Source of the DNA: Candidatus Kapaibacterium sp.
GTDB lineage: Bacteria > Bacteroidota > Ignavibacteria > Kapaibacteriales > HRBIN21
Assembly (NCBI GenBank): GCA_025055465.1
Contig: JANWXA010000067.1
Location: 1 to 9,465, forward strand
Reading direction: 5' to 3'
DNA length: 9,465 bases
Part shown: positions 1 to 6,507 of the stretch, piece by piece
Layout: each line of letters starts with the position of its first letter
Position numbering within the stretch: position 1 is the first letter of the stretch
Translations under genes and position numbers: made by a program
Notes under the pieces: model-generated
Database searches by the model: none
What the model saw: the letters and a program-made list of their open reading frames with translations, nothing else
What the model was told of the DNA's origin: nothing

Positions 1-1996
1 ACTCGGACTCGAAGGTAATCCGGCGCGTTGGAAGCCCAGCGCCTGGTATTGTGGCGTTGAGGTTCAACTGCTCTGTGTAGACTCCACTACGGACGCGGAA
101 GGTGACCGTGTCCAGGACACCGCCGATATGGAGGTAGTTGGCAGCCGCCGTAAAGCTGGGGAAATCGGGGCTTGTGCCGCCAATGGTATAGGCACCCGCC
201 AGGGCTGGCGCACGCTGAGCAGTGAGGGCATTGTTGGAAGCGTCCTCATCGGTTTGCCCGTTGACGGCAGTGATGCTGAACTGCAGGTTCACGATCGTCC
301 GGGGTGCGAAGTTGAGTGTGCCCAGGGTAAACGTCGTAACAGCGTCTGAGCTCAGCGTTCCAGTCCACGTTTGCGGTGACTGCGGTGTTCCGTCCAGCGA
401 CCACGCGATGCTGATACTGGTGATGGGTTGGCGTCCGAAGTTTTGCAGGCGAACCGTCACACCTTGGTTGCCTGAAGCAAAGGGCGGCTGTGGGTTGGCA
501 AGCCCGACAATCCCGGCATCCAAGTTAGGACGCACACGCATGGTGGCCAAGAACCCTGCTGCGTAGTAGTAGCAGCTACCGGTGTAACTGTCATTATTAA
601 TGCTGATGTTCCCAAAGGTGAGGGGCGTACTCACGAAATACCCGGTAATAGCCGCCTCTCGACGTGGGCGGGAGACACGTAGGTGGTAAAGAATATCGGT
701 GCTGTTACCCGTAGCTGCTACGCCGAAGTCGGCTGTACCATCGCTTCGCCACACCAAGATGAAGACGTCGGGGGTTGCGCTCACCGAGATGGTGGAGCTT
801 CCGAAGGTAAAGCTACCGTAGTGGTAGCCGCCCAGGTAGATGTTCCCGCTATTGTCAGCGTCAATGCCATATCCGTACGTCGTGACGGTCCCACCGACAA
901 TGGTGCCCCATTGAGCAACGCCATTGGTGTTGAAGCGGACGGCAAAGGCTTGAGCGGTAGTAGTGCCACGGCTAATCGTGATCGTCCCTCCACCACTCCC
1001 GGCGGCGGAGATAGCGTAGCCCGGGTTGGAGCTAGTGTAGCCCGTCAGGTAGGAGTTGCCCGAAGCGTCAGTGGACATATCGTACAAGATTTCTGTACTG
1101 GAGCCGACCATAGCGTTAGCTACCCAGAGAGCGGTGCCGCTGGGGTTGAATTTCGCCAGAAAGATCTCAGGAGTGGCGTAGGCGACGGACAGAGACATTG
1201 CAGTTGAGCCTACATAGATGGGGTTGCTGTAGTAGTAGCCCGATACATAGACGTTGCCGCTCTGGTCTACCCCGACGCCATATCCATACTCCGAGGAGCT
1301 CCCACCAATAGCTCGTGCCCACTGGAAGACTCCGTTGGTGTTGTAGACGGCGACGAAGGCTTCTACACCACTTCCCACGGCCGAGAGTGTAGTGCCTGTA
1401 GTGGAACCGGCAGAGAAGAACGTGGTTGAGCTACTGAAATAGCCAGTGAAATAGCTGTTCCCGCTGGCATCTACAGCAAGGTTGTAAACGATGTCCGTTG
1501 AGGAGCCTGCCATACGAGCAGCCCACAGGACATTGCCGTTGGCGTCGTACTTGACCAGGAAGACATCAGGTGTTGTTACCGTCGCCAAGGACCAGCTTCC
1601 GAAAACAGCAGGATTGCTGTAGTAGTACCCCGTAACGTATACGTTCCCGTTGGCGTCAACCCCAATGCCGTAACCGTATTCAGTACTGGTGCCACCGCCA
1701 ACCCGGACCCACTGCAAGACCCCGGTAGGACTGTACTTAGCCACAAACATGTCCGCATGGGCGCCGGAATTATAGGTGTAGTACGTCACGCCTTCGGCGG
1801 TGAAGTAGTAGTAGAAGTACCCCGTTACGTAGACGTTGCCCTGGGCATCGGAGGCGACACGATAAGGATAGACGTAGTAGTCATAGCAGGCGCCCCCAAT
1901 TCGCTTTGCCCACAGCCAGGACTGGGCGGATGCCGGCAGGCTCAACAGAACCAGAGACAGAGAGGATACAGCTACGAGGAGAGCTCGCTGTATCAT
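1..1996 (-). CDS. Secreted surface protein, SBBP-like propeller + CARDB-like + beta-helix (C-terminus beyond window)
   Basis: Read on the minus strand, 665 codons run without a stop from an ATG at 1996 to the left edge, so the C-terminus is missing. An AGGGGG ribosome site lies 5 nt before the ATG. Residues 1-24 form a signal peptide (MIQR n-region, hydrophobic core, ASA cut before Q25). Residues 26-488 are seven propeller blades with recurring D-x-x-G-N-x-Y-x-x-GY and F-x-x-K-Y/F motifs, as in SBBP (beta-propeller) repeats. Residues about 489-600 resemble a CARDB/Ig-like domain (LDAGIVGL, then a strand-rich region ending DEDASNNAL). From about 604 (TIGGTSPDFPSF) a right-handed beta-helix seems to begin. 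Such proteins in the FCB group are exported and often carry a type IX secretion tail, which would lie outside the window. The substrate or ligand is unknown. It is divergent from ispF and has its own promoter. The sequence is rich in Tyr, Ser, Thr and Gly. Confidence 0.88.
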   Translation of the reverse strand, partial: MIQRALLVAVSSLSLVLLSLPASAQSWLWAKRIGGACYDYYVYPYRVASDAQGNVYVTGYFYYYFTAEGVTYYTYNSGAHADMFVAKYSPTGVLQWVRVGGGTSTEYGYGIGVDANGNVYVTGYYYSNPAVFGSWSLATVTTPDVFLVKYDANGNVLWAARMAGSSTDIVYNLAVDASGNSYFTGYFSSSTTFFSAGSTTGTTLSAVGSGVEAFVAVYNTNGVFQWARAIGGSSSEYGYGVGVDQSGNVYVSGYYYSNPIYVGSTAMSLSVAYATPEIFLAKFNPSGTALWVANAMVGSSTEILYDMSTDASGNSYLTGYTSSNPGYAISAAGSGGGTITISRGTTTAQAFAVRFNTNGVAQWGTIVGGTVTTYGYGIDADNSGNIYLGGYHYGSFTFGSSTISVSATPDVFILVWRSDGTADFGVAATGNSTDILYHLRVSRPRREAAITGYFVSTPLTFGNISINNDSYTGSCYYYAAGFLATMRVRPNLDAGIVGLANPQPPFASGNQGVTVRLQNFGRQPITSISIAWSLDGTPQSPQTWTGTLSSDAVTTFTLGTLNFAPRTIVNLQFSITAVNGQTDEDASNNALTAQRAPALAGAYTIGGTSPDFPSFTAAANYLHIGGVLDTVTFRVRSGVYTEQLNLNATIPGAGLPTRRITFESE
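533..1921 (-). repeat. Seven protein-level propeller blades, alternating A/B types
   Basis: This stretch encodes seven tandem blades of 61-71 residues, at residues 26-94, 95-157, 158-224, 225-290, 291-361, 362-422 and 423-488. Blades 2, 4 and 6 start QW, then a GG-x-x-x-x-YGYG segment. Blades 3, 5 and 7 carry S-T-(D/E)-I-(V/L)-Y at the same place. The real repeat unit is therefore a two-blade module of about 127-137 residues present three times, preceded by one divergent blade (CYDYYVYPY). Blade 7 has lost the D-x-x-G-N turn, with RPRREA in its place. Seven blades would close a standard propeller. Read directly from the translation; the fold is inferred. Confidence 0.8.
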
Positions 1997-2001
1997 TGCT
2001 A

Positions 2002-2007
2002 CCCCCT
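2002..2007 (-). promoter_or_regulatory. Ribosome binding site of the surface protein gene
   Basis: AGGGGG on the minus strand, 5 nt upstream of the ATG at 1996. It is a near-ideal Shine-Dalgarno match and fixes the start of the surface protein. Confidence 0.7.
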
Positions 2008-2046
2008 ATGTACTATTGTGGAACAACCCATCTTCACTGCTAACTA

Positions 2047-2077
2047 CAAAGATACGCGATTCGCGGCAAAGGTGCAA
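2047..2077 (-). promoter_or_regulatory. Bacteroidota-type promoter of the surface protein gene
   Basis: On the minus strand, TTG (2077-2075), a 20-nt spacer and TATCTTTG (2054-2047) match the -33 TTG / -7 TAnnTTTG arrangement of Bacteroidota primary-sigma promoters, including the usual 19-21 nt spacing. A start of transcription near 2040 would give a leader of about 44 nt before the ATG at 1996, with the AGGGGG site inside it. Found by motif only; not tested. Confidence 0.6.
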
Positions 2078-2128
2078 CAGGGGTGGGGAACATCTTGTGA
2101 GGGAGGAACTACTACATCGAAAAGCCTG

Positions 2129-2136
2129 TAGTTTTG
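2129..2136 (+). promoter_or_regulatory. Candidate -7 element (TAnnTTTG) of the ispF cluster promoter
   Basis: TAGTTTTG matches TAnnTTTG exactly and faces ispF. No TTG is present at the expected 19-21 nt upstream, so the -33 half is weak or absent. Transcription from about 2143 would leave roughly 25 nt before the ATG at 2168 but only about 10 nt before the ATG at 2153, which favours 2168 as the ispF start. Confidence 0.45.
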
Positions 2137-2167
2137 AAATACCGAACGATGGATGTGGTACGCGGTG

Positions 2168-2641
2168 ATGGTTGGCTTTGGCTACGACGTTCATCGGCTG
2201 GTTGAAGGCGAGCGCTTAGTTATTGGTGGGGTAATGCTTCCTTCACTTAAAGGGGCTGTTGCCTATAGCGATGGGGATGTGTTGCTGCACGCCCTTTGCG
2301 ACGCCCTCTTGGGCGCTGCCTGCTTGGGGGACATCGGTGAGCATTTCCCCGATTCTGACCCGACATACAGAGGAATTTCCAGTCGGGTCTTGGTCGAACG
2401 AGTGGTAGCACTGCTCCAGCAGCATGGATATCGGATCGTCAATGTGGATGCGACTGTTGTGCTTCAGCAGCCGAGGATTGCTCCCTATCGGGAGGCTATG
2501 CGGCAAACGATAGCAACGCTGTGCCAGATACCTGTAGAACGGGTGTCGGTGAAGGCAACAACTCCGGAACACTTAGGGTTTGTCGGACGGGAAGAAGGGG
2601 TTGCAGCATTCTGCGTGTGCGAGATACAGCCGGCCTCGTGA
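2168..2641 (+). CDS. ispF: 2-C-methyl-D-erythritol 2,4-cyclodiphosphate synthase
   Basis: IspF converts 4-diphosphocytidyl-2-C-methyl-D-erythritol 2-phosphate to the 2,4-cyclodiphosphate with release of CMP, in the cytosolic MEP (non-mevalonate) isoprenoid pathway. The 157-residue protein has the family's usual length and all its signatures. GYDVH carries metal ligands D7 and H9, and SDGDVLLHALCDALLGA carries H41. GDIGEHFPDSD holds D55, and the C-terminal KATTPEHLGFVGREEG motif completes the active site between trimer subunits. I chose the ATG at 2168 because family members begin two or three residues before the GYDVH block and because of the upstream -7 element. An in-frame ATG at 2153 and a GTG at 2165 are alternatives. 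It is first in the plus-strand cluster, and its TGA overlaps the next start as GTGA. No ispD lies beside it here. Confidence 0.95.
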   Translation: MVGFGYDVHRLVEGERLVIGGVMLPSLKGAVAYSDGDVLLHALCDALLGAACLGDIGEHFPDSDPTYRGISSRVLVERVVALLQQHGYRIVNVDATVVLQQPRIAPYREAMRQTIATLCQIPVERVSVKATTPEHLGFVGREEGVAAFCVCEIQPAS

Positions 2642-4659
2642 GCTTTCTCCTGCTCGGTGGCTGTGGGGTTTGGGGGACCCTACCGGGTGAGCTGCGGTTC
2701 GAAGGCGAGGGGACAGGAAATGGGAGTGCTATGGTAGCCCTCGTGCGGGACGGGGATACGGTCTGGACAACCGTGGCGACCGCGGGGAGCGCAGCTTGGG
2801 GGATCCCCTACCAGACACGGCTGACGTTTCTCGGGGCTGCACGGGAAGGTATTGTAAGGGAGATACCGGGGCGATGTCGGGCAGTCCTCAGCGATTCGGT
2901 TGTATGGGTGCTCATTGAGAACGATCAGCGGTGGGAGTGGGTTGGAGTGGACCTTTGGGGGCGGGAATGGGCTCGACGGACAGCCCTGAGTGGGCCGACG
3001 GGGGAAGGCCTCAAAGGTCTCGTTGTGGGCCCCGAACGGTGGATCTTCGCCAACCAGGAGGAGATATGGTCGTACGAACCAGGCCGGGATCAGTGGAGTA
3101 GGGTAGCAGAACAGGTTGTCTCCAGCGCTTGGGATCCAGGGCAACGGTTGGTAGCGTGGATTCGTCGTGAGGGGGCGCGTGGGGAGTTGTACTGGACGGG
3201 GGATAATGGACGAGTCCTTTGGTTGGCGGCCGTGGAGCAGCCGGACAGCGTCCGTCTGTGGGTACTCCCAGGAGGTCGAATAGCCCTTGCCGAGCAGCGT
3301 TCGGAGAGGGAAACACGAGTGAGGGTATGGCGGGCACAGGGCAGCCTGGAGTACGAGGAGAGGTGCCCAGCCCCTGCGCAGCGGGTGGCTGTTCTCTGGG
3401 ATACGCCTATGGTTGTTCCTCTGTGGCTGGAGCGCCGCGGTTCGGAGTGGGAGGTGCGGCGTGCTGGCATAGGGAAGCCGGTGGCTACCCTCGCTGCTGA
3501 TGGGGATGCTTCCCTTTACAGCGTCCATGGGCGGTGGCTTGCAGTGACCGAAGAGAGGCTTACTGTCGGAGACGTCCAAGGGATCCATGCCCGAGCAGAT
3601 GTGGGTGGAGGAGCGATTCACCTGGTGGCAAGTCTCGGAGGAGATACCTTCCTCATTGCTGTAGGGCAGCGGCTCCAGCTTTGGCGACTGCGTTCAGTAT
3701 CACTGCTGCGGCGGCTGTTGGTTTGGCTTGGGCAGGGGCTGAGCGTGCTGGGGATGGTCTTCCTGCTTGGGGTCGGTGGACGCTGGGTTTGGCAGACTCT
3801 TCTACATCGCGCTCTTTTGCGTTTTCTTCAGGGTGGCCCCCTCGCCGGGTCCTCGTATCTTGTTGATCTTCGGCGGGGCTCCGGGGAAAGCATACCCTCT
3901 CCAGAAAGAGCAGGCCGCGCAGCCACAGAGCAATCTGCAGGGGGCCAAGAGGAGGGCATGTCTTCTGCGGAGCATATACATCAACAGAATCCCGGGCCCA
4001 AGCTACAACGGTCAGAGCAGCAGTGGCGGTTGCTCATTCCCCTGCCGCCTCGGTGGGAGTGGCAAATAGATGTAACACCGGCCGTGGAGGAGCAGCAGAT
4101 TCAGTTAGCAGGACTCCTCAGCCACGAGCTCTTTAGTGAGCTCGATCACATAGAGGGAGCGCTCAAGAGAGAGGATAAAAGCAGAATGGTCCAAGTGGTT
4201 CGGCGATTGAAGTTGCGCATTGAGAGTGCACGAAGCCTTGCTCGAGCTACACCTGTTGTGGGGCGTGTTGCAGTAGAAGACCTGTGGGCGAAGCTCTCGG
4301 AGGAATATGAGGACCTTATCAACGAAGGGATACTTCAGCTAATCCGGCCTGCTTTGCCGCTATACCTGCAAGGAGACTTACAGTGGGTCTTTCGCGCGTT
4401 GGCCAACGCGGTGGAGAATGCGTGGCAAGCGGTCTGGCGTACGGACGGCGCCCGAATTGTAGTGCAGGCTTCCCGCCAGCAATATGGCTGGGTTCTGTTG
4501 GAGGTCAGCGACAATGGCATGGGGATGCCGGGGAAGGTCAAGCCAGGCTTAGGCATGCTTATCATCCGGGACGTAGTCAATGCCCATGGGGGACGGGTCA
4601 AGTGGGTTCCGAACCCGGGAGGGGGGACGTGCGTTCGAATGTGGTTTGTGCGAGCATGA
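2638..4659 (+). CDS. Orphan membrane histidine kinase with propeller-like sensor region
   Basis: 673 residues. Residues about 20-350 are strand-rich with repeated W-x-W, D-G-x and RVW elements, resembling an irregular beta-propeller and probably extracytoplasmic. One transmembrane helix lies near 360-384. A low-complexity linker (about 390-470) is followed by a dimerisation helix with LLSHELFSEL, giving candidate phospho-acceptor H496. The catalytic domain shows an N-box (ANAVENAWQAV, N594), a G1 box (DNGMGMP, D625) and a G2 box (GLGMLIIRDVVNAHGG, G637). The ATP lid between G1 and G2 is very short and has no F-box. No receiver domain or response regulator is nearby, so its partner is unknown. 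The start is uncertain. GTG 2638 overlaps the ispF stop by 4 nt and gives MSFLLLGGC, a minimal lipobox. GTG 2617 would give a fuller lipoprotein signal (MRDTAG plus LVSFLLLGGC). The stimulus cannot be inferred. Confidence 0.8.
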   Translation: MSFLLLGGCGVWGTLPGELRFEGEGTGNGSAMVALVRDGDTVWTTVATAGSAAWGIPYQTRLTFLGAAREGIVREIPGRCRAVLSDSVVWVLIENDQRWEWVGVDLWGREWARRTALSGPTGEGLKGLVVGPERWIFANQEEIWSYEPGRDQWSRVAEQVVSSAWDPGQRLVAWIRREGARGELYWTGDNGRVLWLAAVEQPDSVRLWVLPGGRIALAEQRSERETRVRVWRAQGSLEYEERCPAPAQRVAVLWDTPMVVPLWLERRGSEWEVRRAGIGKPVATLAADGDASLYSVHGRWLAVTEERLTVGDVQGIHARADVGGGAIHLVASLGGDTFLIAVGQRLQLWRLRSVSLLRRLLVWLGQGLSVLGMVFLLGVGGRWVWQTLLHRALLRFLQGGPLAGSSYLVDLRRGSGESIPSPERAGRAATEQSAGGQEEGMSSAEHIHQQNPGPKLQRSEQQWRLLIPLPPRWEWQIDVTPAVEEQQIQLAGLLSHELFSELDHIEGALKREDKSRMVQVVRRLKLRIESARSLARATPVVGRVAVEDLWAKLSEEYEDLINEGILQLIRPALPLYLQGDLQWVFRALANAVENAWQAVWRTDGARIVVQASRQQYGWVLLEVSDNGMGMPGKVKPGLGMLIIRDVVNAHGGRVKWVPNPGGGTCVRMWFVRA

Positions 4660-4669
4660 GTTTACGAGA

Positions 4670-5155
4670 ATGGCAGAGGTGGTGACGGCAGAGGAGCTGC
4701 AGGGGAGACGCCTCTTAGGCATTGACTTCGGTCTGCGTCGCGTAGGGTGGGCAGTCTGCGACGAGCTCCATTTGAGTGTGACGCCCGGTGGCGTTCTTGC
4801 ATATGATGCTCCGCAGTTTTGGGAAACGCTGGAGAGAATTGTGCATACGGAACGAATAGAGGGTTTTGTTGTGGGAGTTCCGGTTGGTGCTGATTCACCA
4901 CGGACGAAGCCGGTTGTAGTAGCCTTGCGTGAGTTCGTGATGCAGCTACGGAAGCGGTTTCCGCAGCCCATCTACGTGTACGATGAAACGGGATCCACTC
5001 GCCGAGCTCAGGAGGCGATGCGCTTGTTAGGGGTTTCGCGAAAGCGCCGTCAGCAGCGTGGACGAGCAGATCGGGTTGCGGCTGCATTGATCCTGTGGGA
5101 CTTCCTTCAAGAGCTGCATACCTGGGGGGAGGTCCAGTCGGAGGAGCTGGGATGA
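4670..5155 (+). CDS. ruvX: Putative pre-16S rRNA nuclease / Holliday junction resolvase-like, YqgF family
   Basis: 161 residues of the RNase H-like YqgF/RuvX family. Members have been linked to 16S rRNA 5'-end maturation and proposed as RuvC-like resolvases; they act in the cytosol. LLGIDFGLRRVGWAV gives the first strand with catalytic D19. FVVGVPVGAD matches the family's vGlP block. YVYDETGSTRRAQ supplies D105/E106, and RADRVAAALILWDFL the last acidic residue D134. The start at ATG 4670, 10 nt after the kinase stop, puts a plausible 14-residue lead before the first strand. An upstream in-frame ATG at 4580 would overlap the kinase by 80 nt and add an unrelated extension. The ribosome site is weak, so coupling to the kinase is likely. 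At 161 residues it is slightly longer than the usual 135-150. Its TGA overlaps the next ATG as ATGA. Confidence 0.92.
   Translation: MAEVVTAEELQGRRLLGIDFGLRRVGWAVCDELHLSVTPGGVLAYDAPQFWETLERIVHTERIEGFVVGVPVGADSPRTKPVVVALREFVMQLRKRFPQPIYVYDETGSTRRAQEAMRLLGVSRKRRQQRGRADRVAAALILWDFLQELHTWGEVQSEELG
5140..5146 (+). promoter_or_regulatory. Ribosome binding site deciding the GWxTD gene start
   Basis: GGAGGAG inside the last codons of ruvX, 5 nt before the ATG at 5152. It supports 5152 rather than the earlier in-frame ATG at 5095, which has no such site and would place an odd segment before the signal peptide. Confidence 0.7.
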
Positions 5156-6483
5156 GCCGTGCTGCGCTTCTCGTGTGGTGTGTGGCGTTACTTGGCCCAG
5201 TAGGGTGGGTAGCTCAGGAGCCATTGGGATTGCCGGGCCGATATTTCCTGGGACAGTTTGGCGAAGGCTGGTTTGCTGAACTGTATGTTTTTCCCGATGG
5301 TGACTCGCTACGGGCGATTGTCTTGACGAGGGTTACCCATGCTGCCCTTGTATTTGAACAAGAGCCAAGACGTGAGGGCTTCCATGCGATGGTGCACCTT
5401 AGTATGGAGTTTATTGACACTCTCGGTATCGTTCGTCGGCGATTGGATCTGCGCGACACGGTGTGGGCACGGTATTACGAGACAACGCTCGCGCGGGATT
5501 CTTCTTGGAGTCGGGGGGTCGAGGTGAGGATACCAATGTCGGTGTCCCGCTGCCGACTGCAGCTTTTCTCATCACAACGGGAAGCACGGCAGCAGGAGTT
5601 GCCGATCCGAGTCATTCAAGGGGTACCGCAGTGGACCACCCCACTTCTGGTTCAAGCAGAGGCGGACACGGCTTATGTGCCATTTGTCCTGGGGGCAGCC
5701 CTGCCTTTTGGCAGGAGTCAGGTGCGCTGCCTTCTGTGGGACTCCCGTCTGAAAGCAGGGGCTACGTATACTTACTCGTGCCGCCAGATGCCACCGGAGG
5801 CAGGAGAACGCTGGTGGGATAGCACGCCAGAACTTCGTGGAAACGCTTATGCTGAACGCGGCGGCCGGTTAGAACTTCATCCACAGTTGGTTCCCCAACC
5901 TGGCTTTCGTTTCCGACCCGACCCACTTCCGGTGGGTGCTTGGGTTGAGGTCTACCTTCCTACAGCGGCCTTGGTGCCGGGACGGTATGAAATGGCCCTC
6001 GTCAAGGCGGATACGGCAAGCCCTGATACATTGCGGTATTCCTTCCGCGTTGTGTGGACGGCGATGCCGGTTTCCCTCCGCCGTATTTCATATGCTCTGC
6101 AGAGCATGTACTACATTTTGCCTGACAAGGAGTGGGAGAGGTTCCGGGGTGGATCCGCACAGGAACAGTGGGAGCGGGTGTGGCGGTACTGGAAGCAGCG
6201 GGACCCAACACCAGCGACTGCGTATAACGAGGCCATGGCGGCCTACTTTCGTCGAGTGGACCACGCCTATTTTGCCTTTCAGTCTGCTACGGAGCCTGAT
6301 GGGATGCGAACAGAGCGGGGAAAAATCTACATTCTCTACGGAGAGCCTACACGAGTAGAGCGGGAATTTCCCTCAGGAAGGGCCTCGCGCGAAGTCTGGG
6401 TCTATGAACGCTTCCGCCAACGCTTCCTCTTTGAATTGCGCCCTGATGGGCGGTGGCGCCTGGCCAGTGTTGAGCAGTTATGA
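5152..6483 (+). CDS. GWxTD-domain secreted protein
   Basis: 443 residues. Residues 1-20 form a signal peptide (MSR, then ALLVWCVALLGPVGWVAQ), so export is expected. Residues about 25-320 are strand-rich and unassigned, with DSLRAIVLTR and the RRLDLRD region suggesting beta-sandwich modules. The C-terminal 120 or so residues match the GWxTD domain: YYILPDKEWERF, a WKQRDPTPATAYNE block, YFRRVDHAYFAF, then RGKIYILYGEPTRVER and a terminal VWVYERF segment. The signature that names the family is degenerate here: GMRTE (384-388) stands where GWxTD is expected. The family is widespread in Bacteroidota, Ignavibacteriota and Acidobacteriota; no molecular function is established. The ATGA overlap with ruvX and GNAT 24 nt downstream place it in the cluster. 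Confidence 0.85.
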   Translation: MSRAALLVWCVALLGPVGWVAQEPLGLPGRYFLGQFGEGWFAELYVFPDGDSLRAIVLTRVTHAALVFEQEPRREGFHAMVHLSMEFIDTLGIVRRRLDLRDTVWARYYETTLARDSSWSRGVEVRIPMSVSRCRLQLFSSQREARQQELPIRVIQGVPQWTTPLLVQAEADTAYVPFVLGAALPFGRSQVRCLLWDSRLKAGATYTYSCRQMPPEAGERWWDSTPELRGNAYAERGGRLELHPQLVPQPGFRFRPDPLPVGAWVEVYLPTAALVPGRYEMALVKADTASPDTLRYSFRVVWTAMPVSLRRISYALQSMYYILPDKEWERFRGGSAQEQWERVWRYWKQRDPTPATAYNEAMAAYFRRVDHAYFAFQSATEPDGMRTERGKIYILYGEPTRVEREFPSGRASREVWVYERFRQRFLFELRPDGRWRLASVEQL

Positions 6484-6507
6484 GTAGTTTCAGGATAGAG
6501 CGGTGCG

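Noticed and set aside
683..1207. Plus-strand open frames of 70-174 codons within positions 1-2100
   Set aside because: They are antisense to the surface protein, whose minus-strand frame is open throughout with signal peptide and repeated domains. Their products have no recognisable features.
2521..2637. ATG at 2521 as the start of the kinase gene
   Set aside because: It would overlap ispF by about 120 nt in another frame, over codons for conserved ispF residues. The extension (Arg/Gly/Thr-rich) looks like a shadow of ispF. The GTG at 2638 or 2617 precedes a hydrophobic segment instead.
2680..3621. Long open frame of 313 codons on the minus strand inside the kinase gene
   Set aside because: It lies wholly antisense to a frame that encodes recognisable kinase motifs downstream, its product is Pro/Ser/His-rich with no domain, and it has no promoter or ribosome site. 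It is a by-product of GC-rich codon use.
4580..4669. Upstream ATG at 4580 for ruvX
   Set aside because: It overlaps the conserved G2 region of the kinase and adds about 30 residues unlike any RuvX N-terminus. ATG 4670 gives a family-like start.
4656..4685. ATGA overlap at the kinase stop as a translation start
   Set aside because: The ATG at 4656 is in a different frame from ruvX and opens only nine codons (MSLREWQRW) before a stop.
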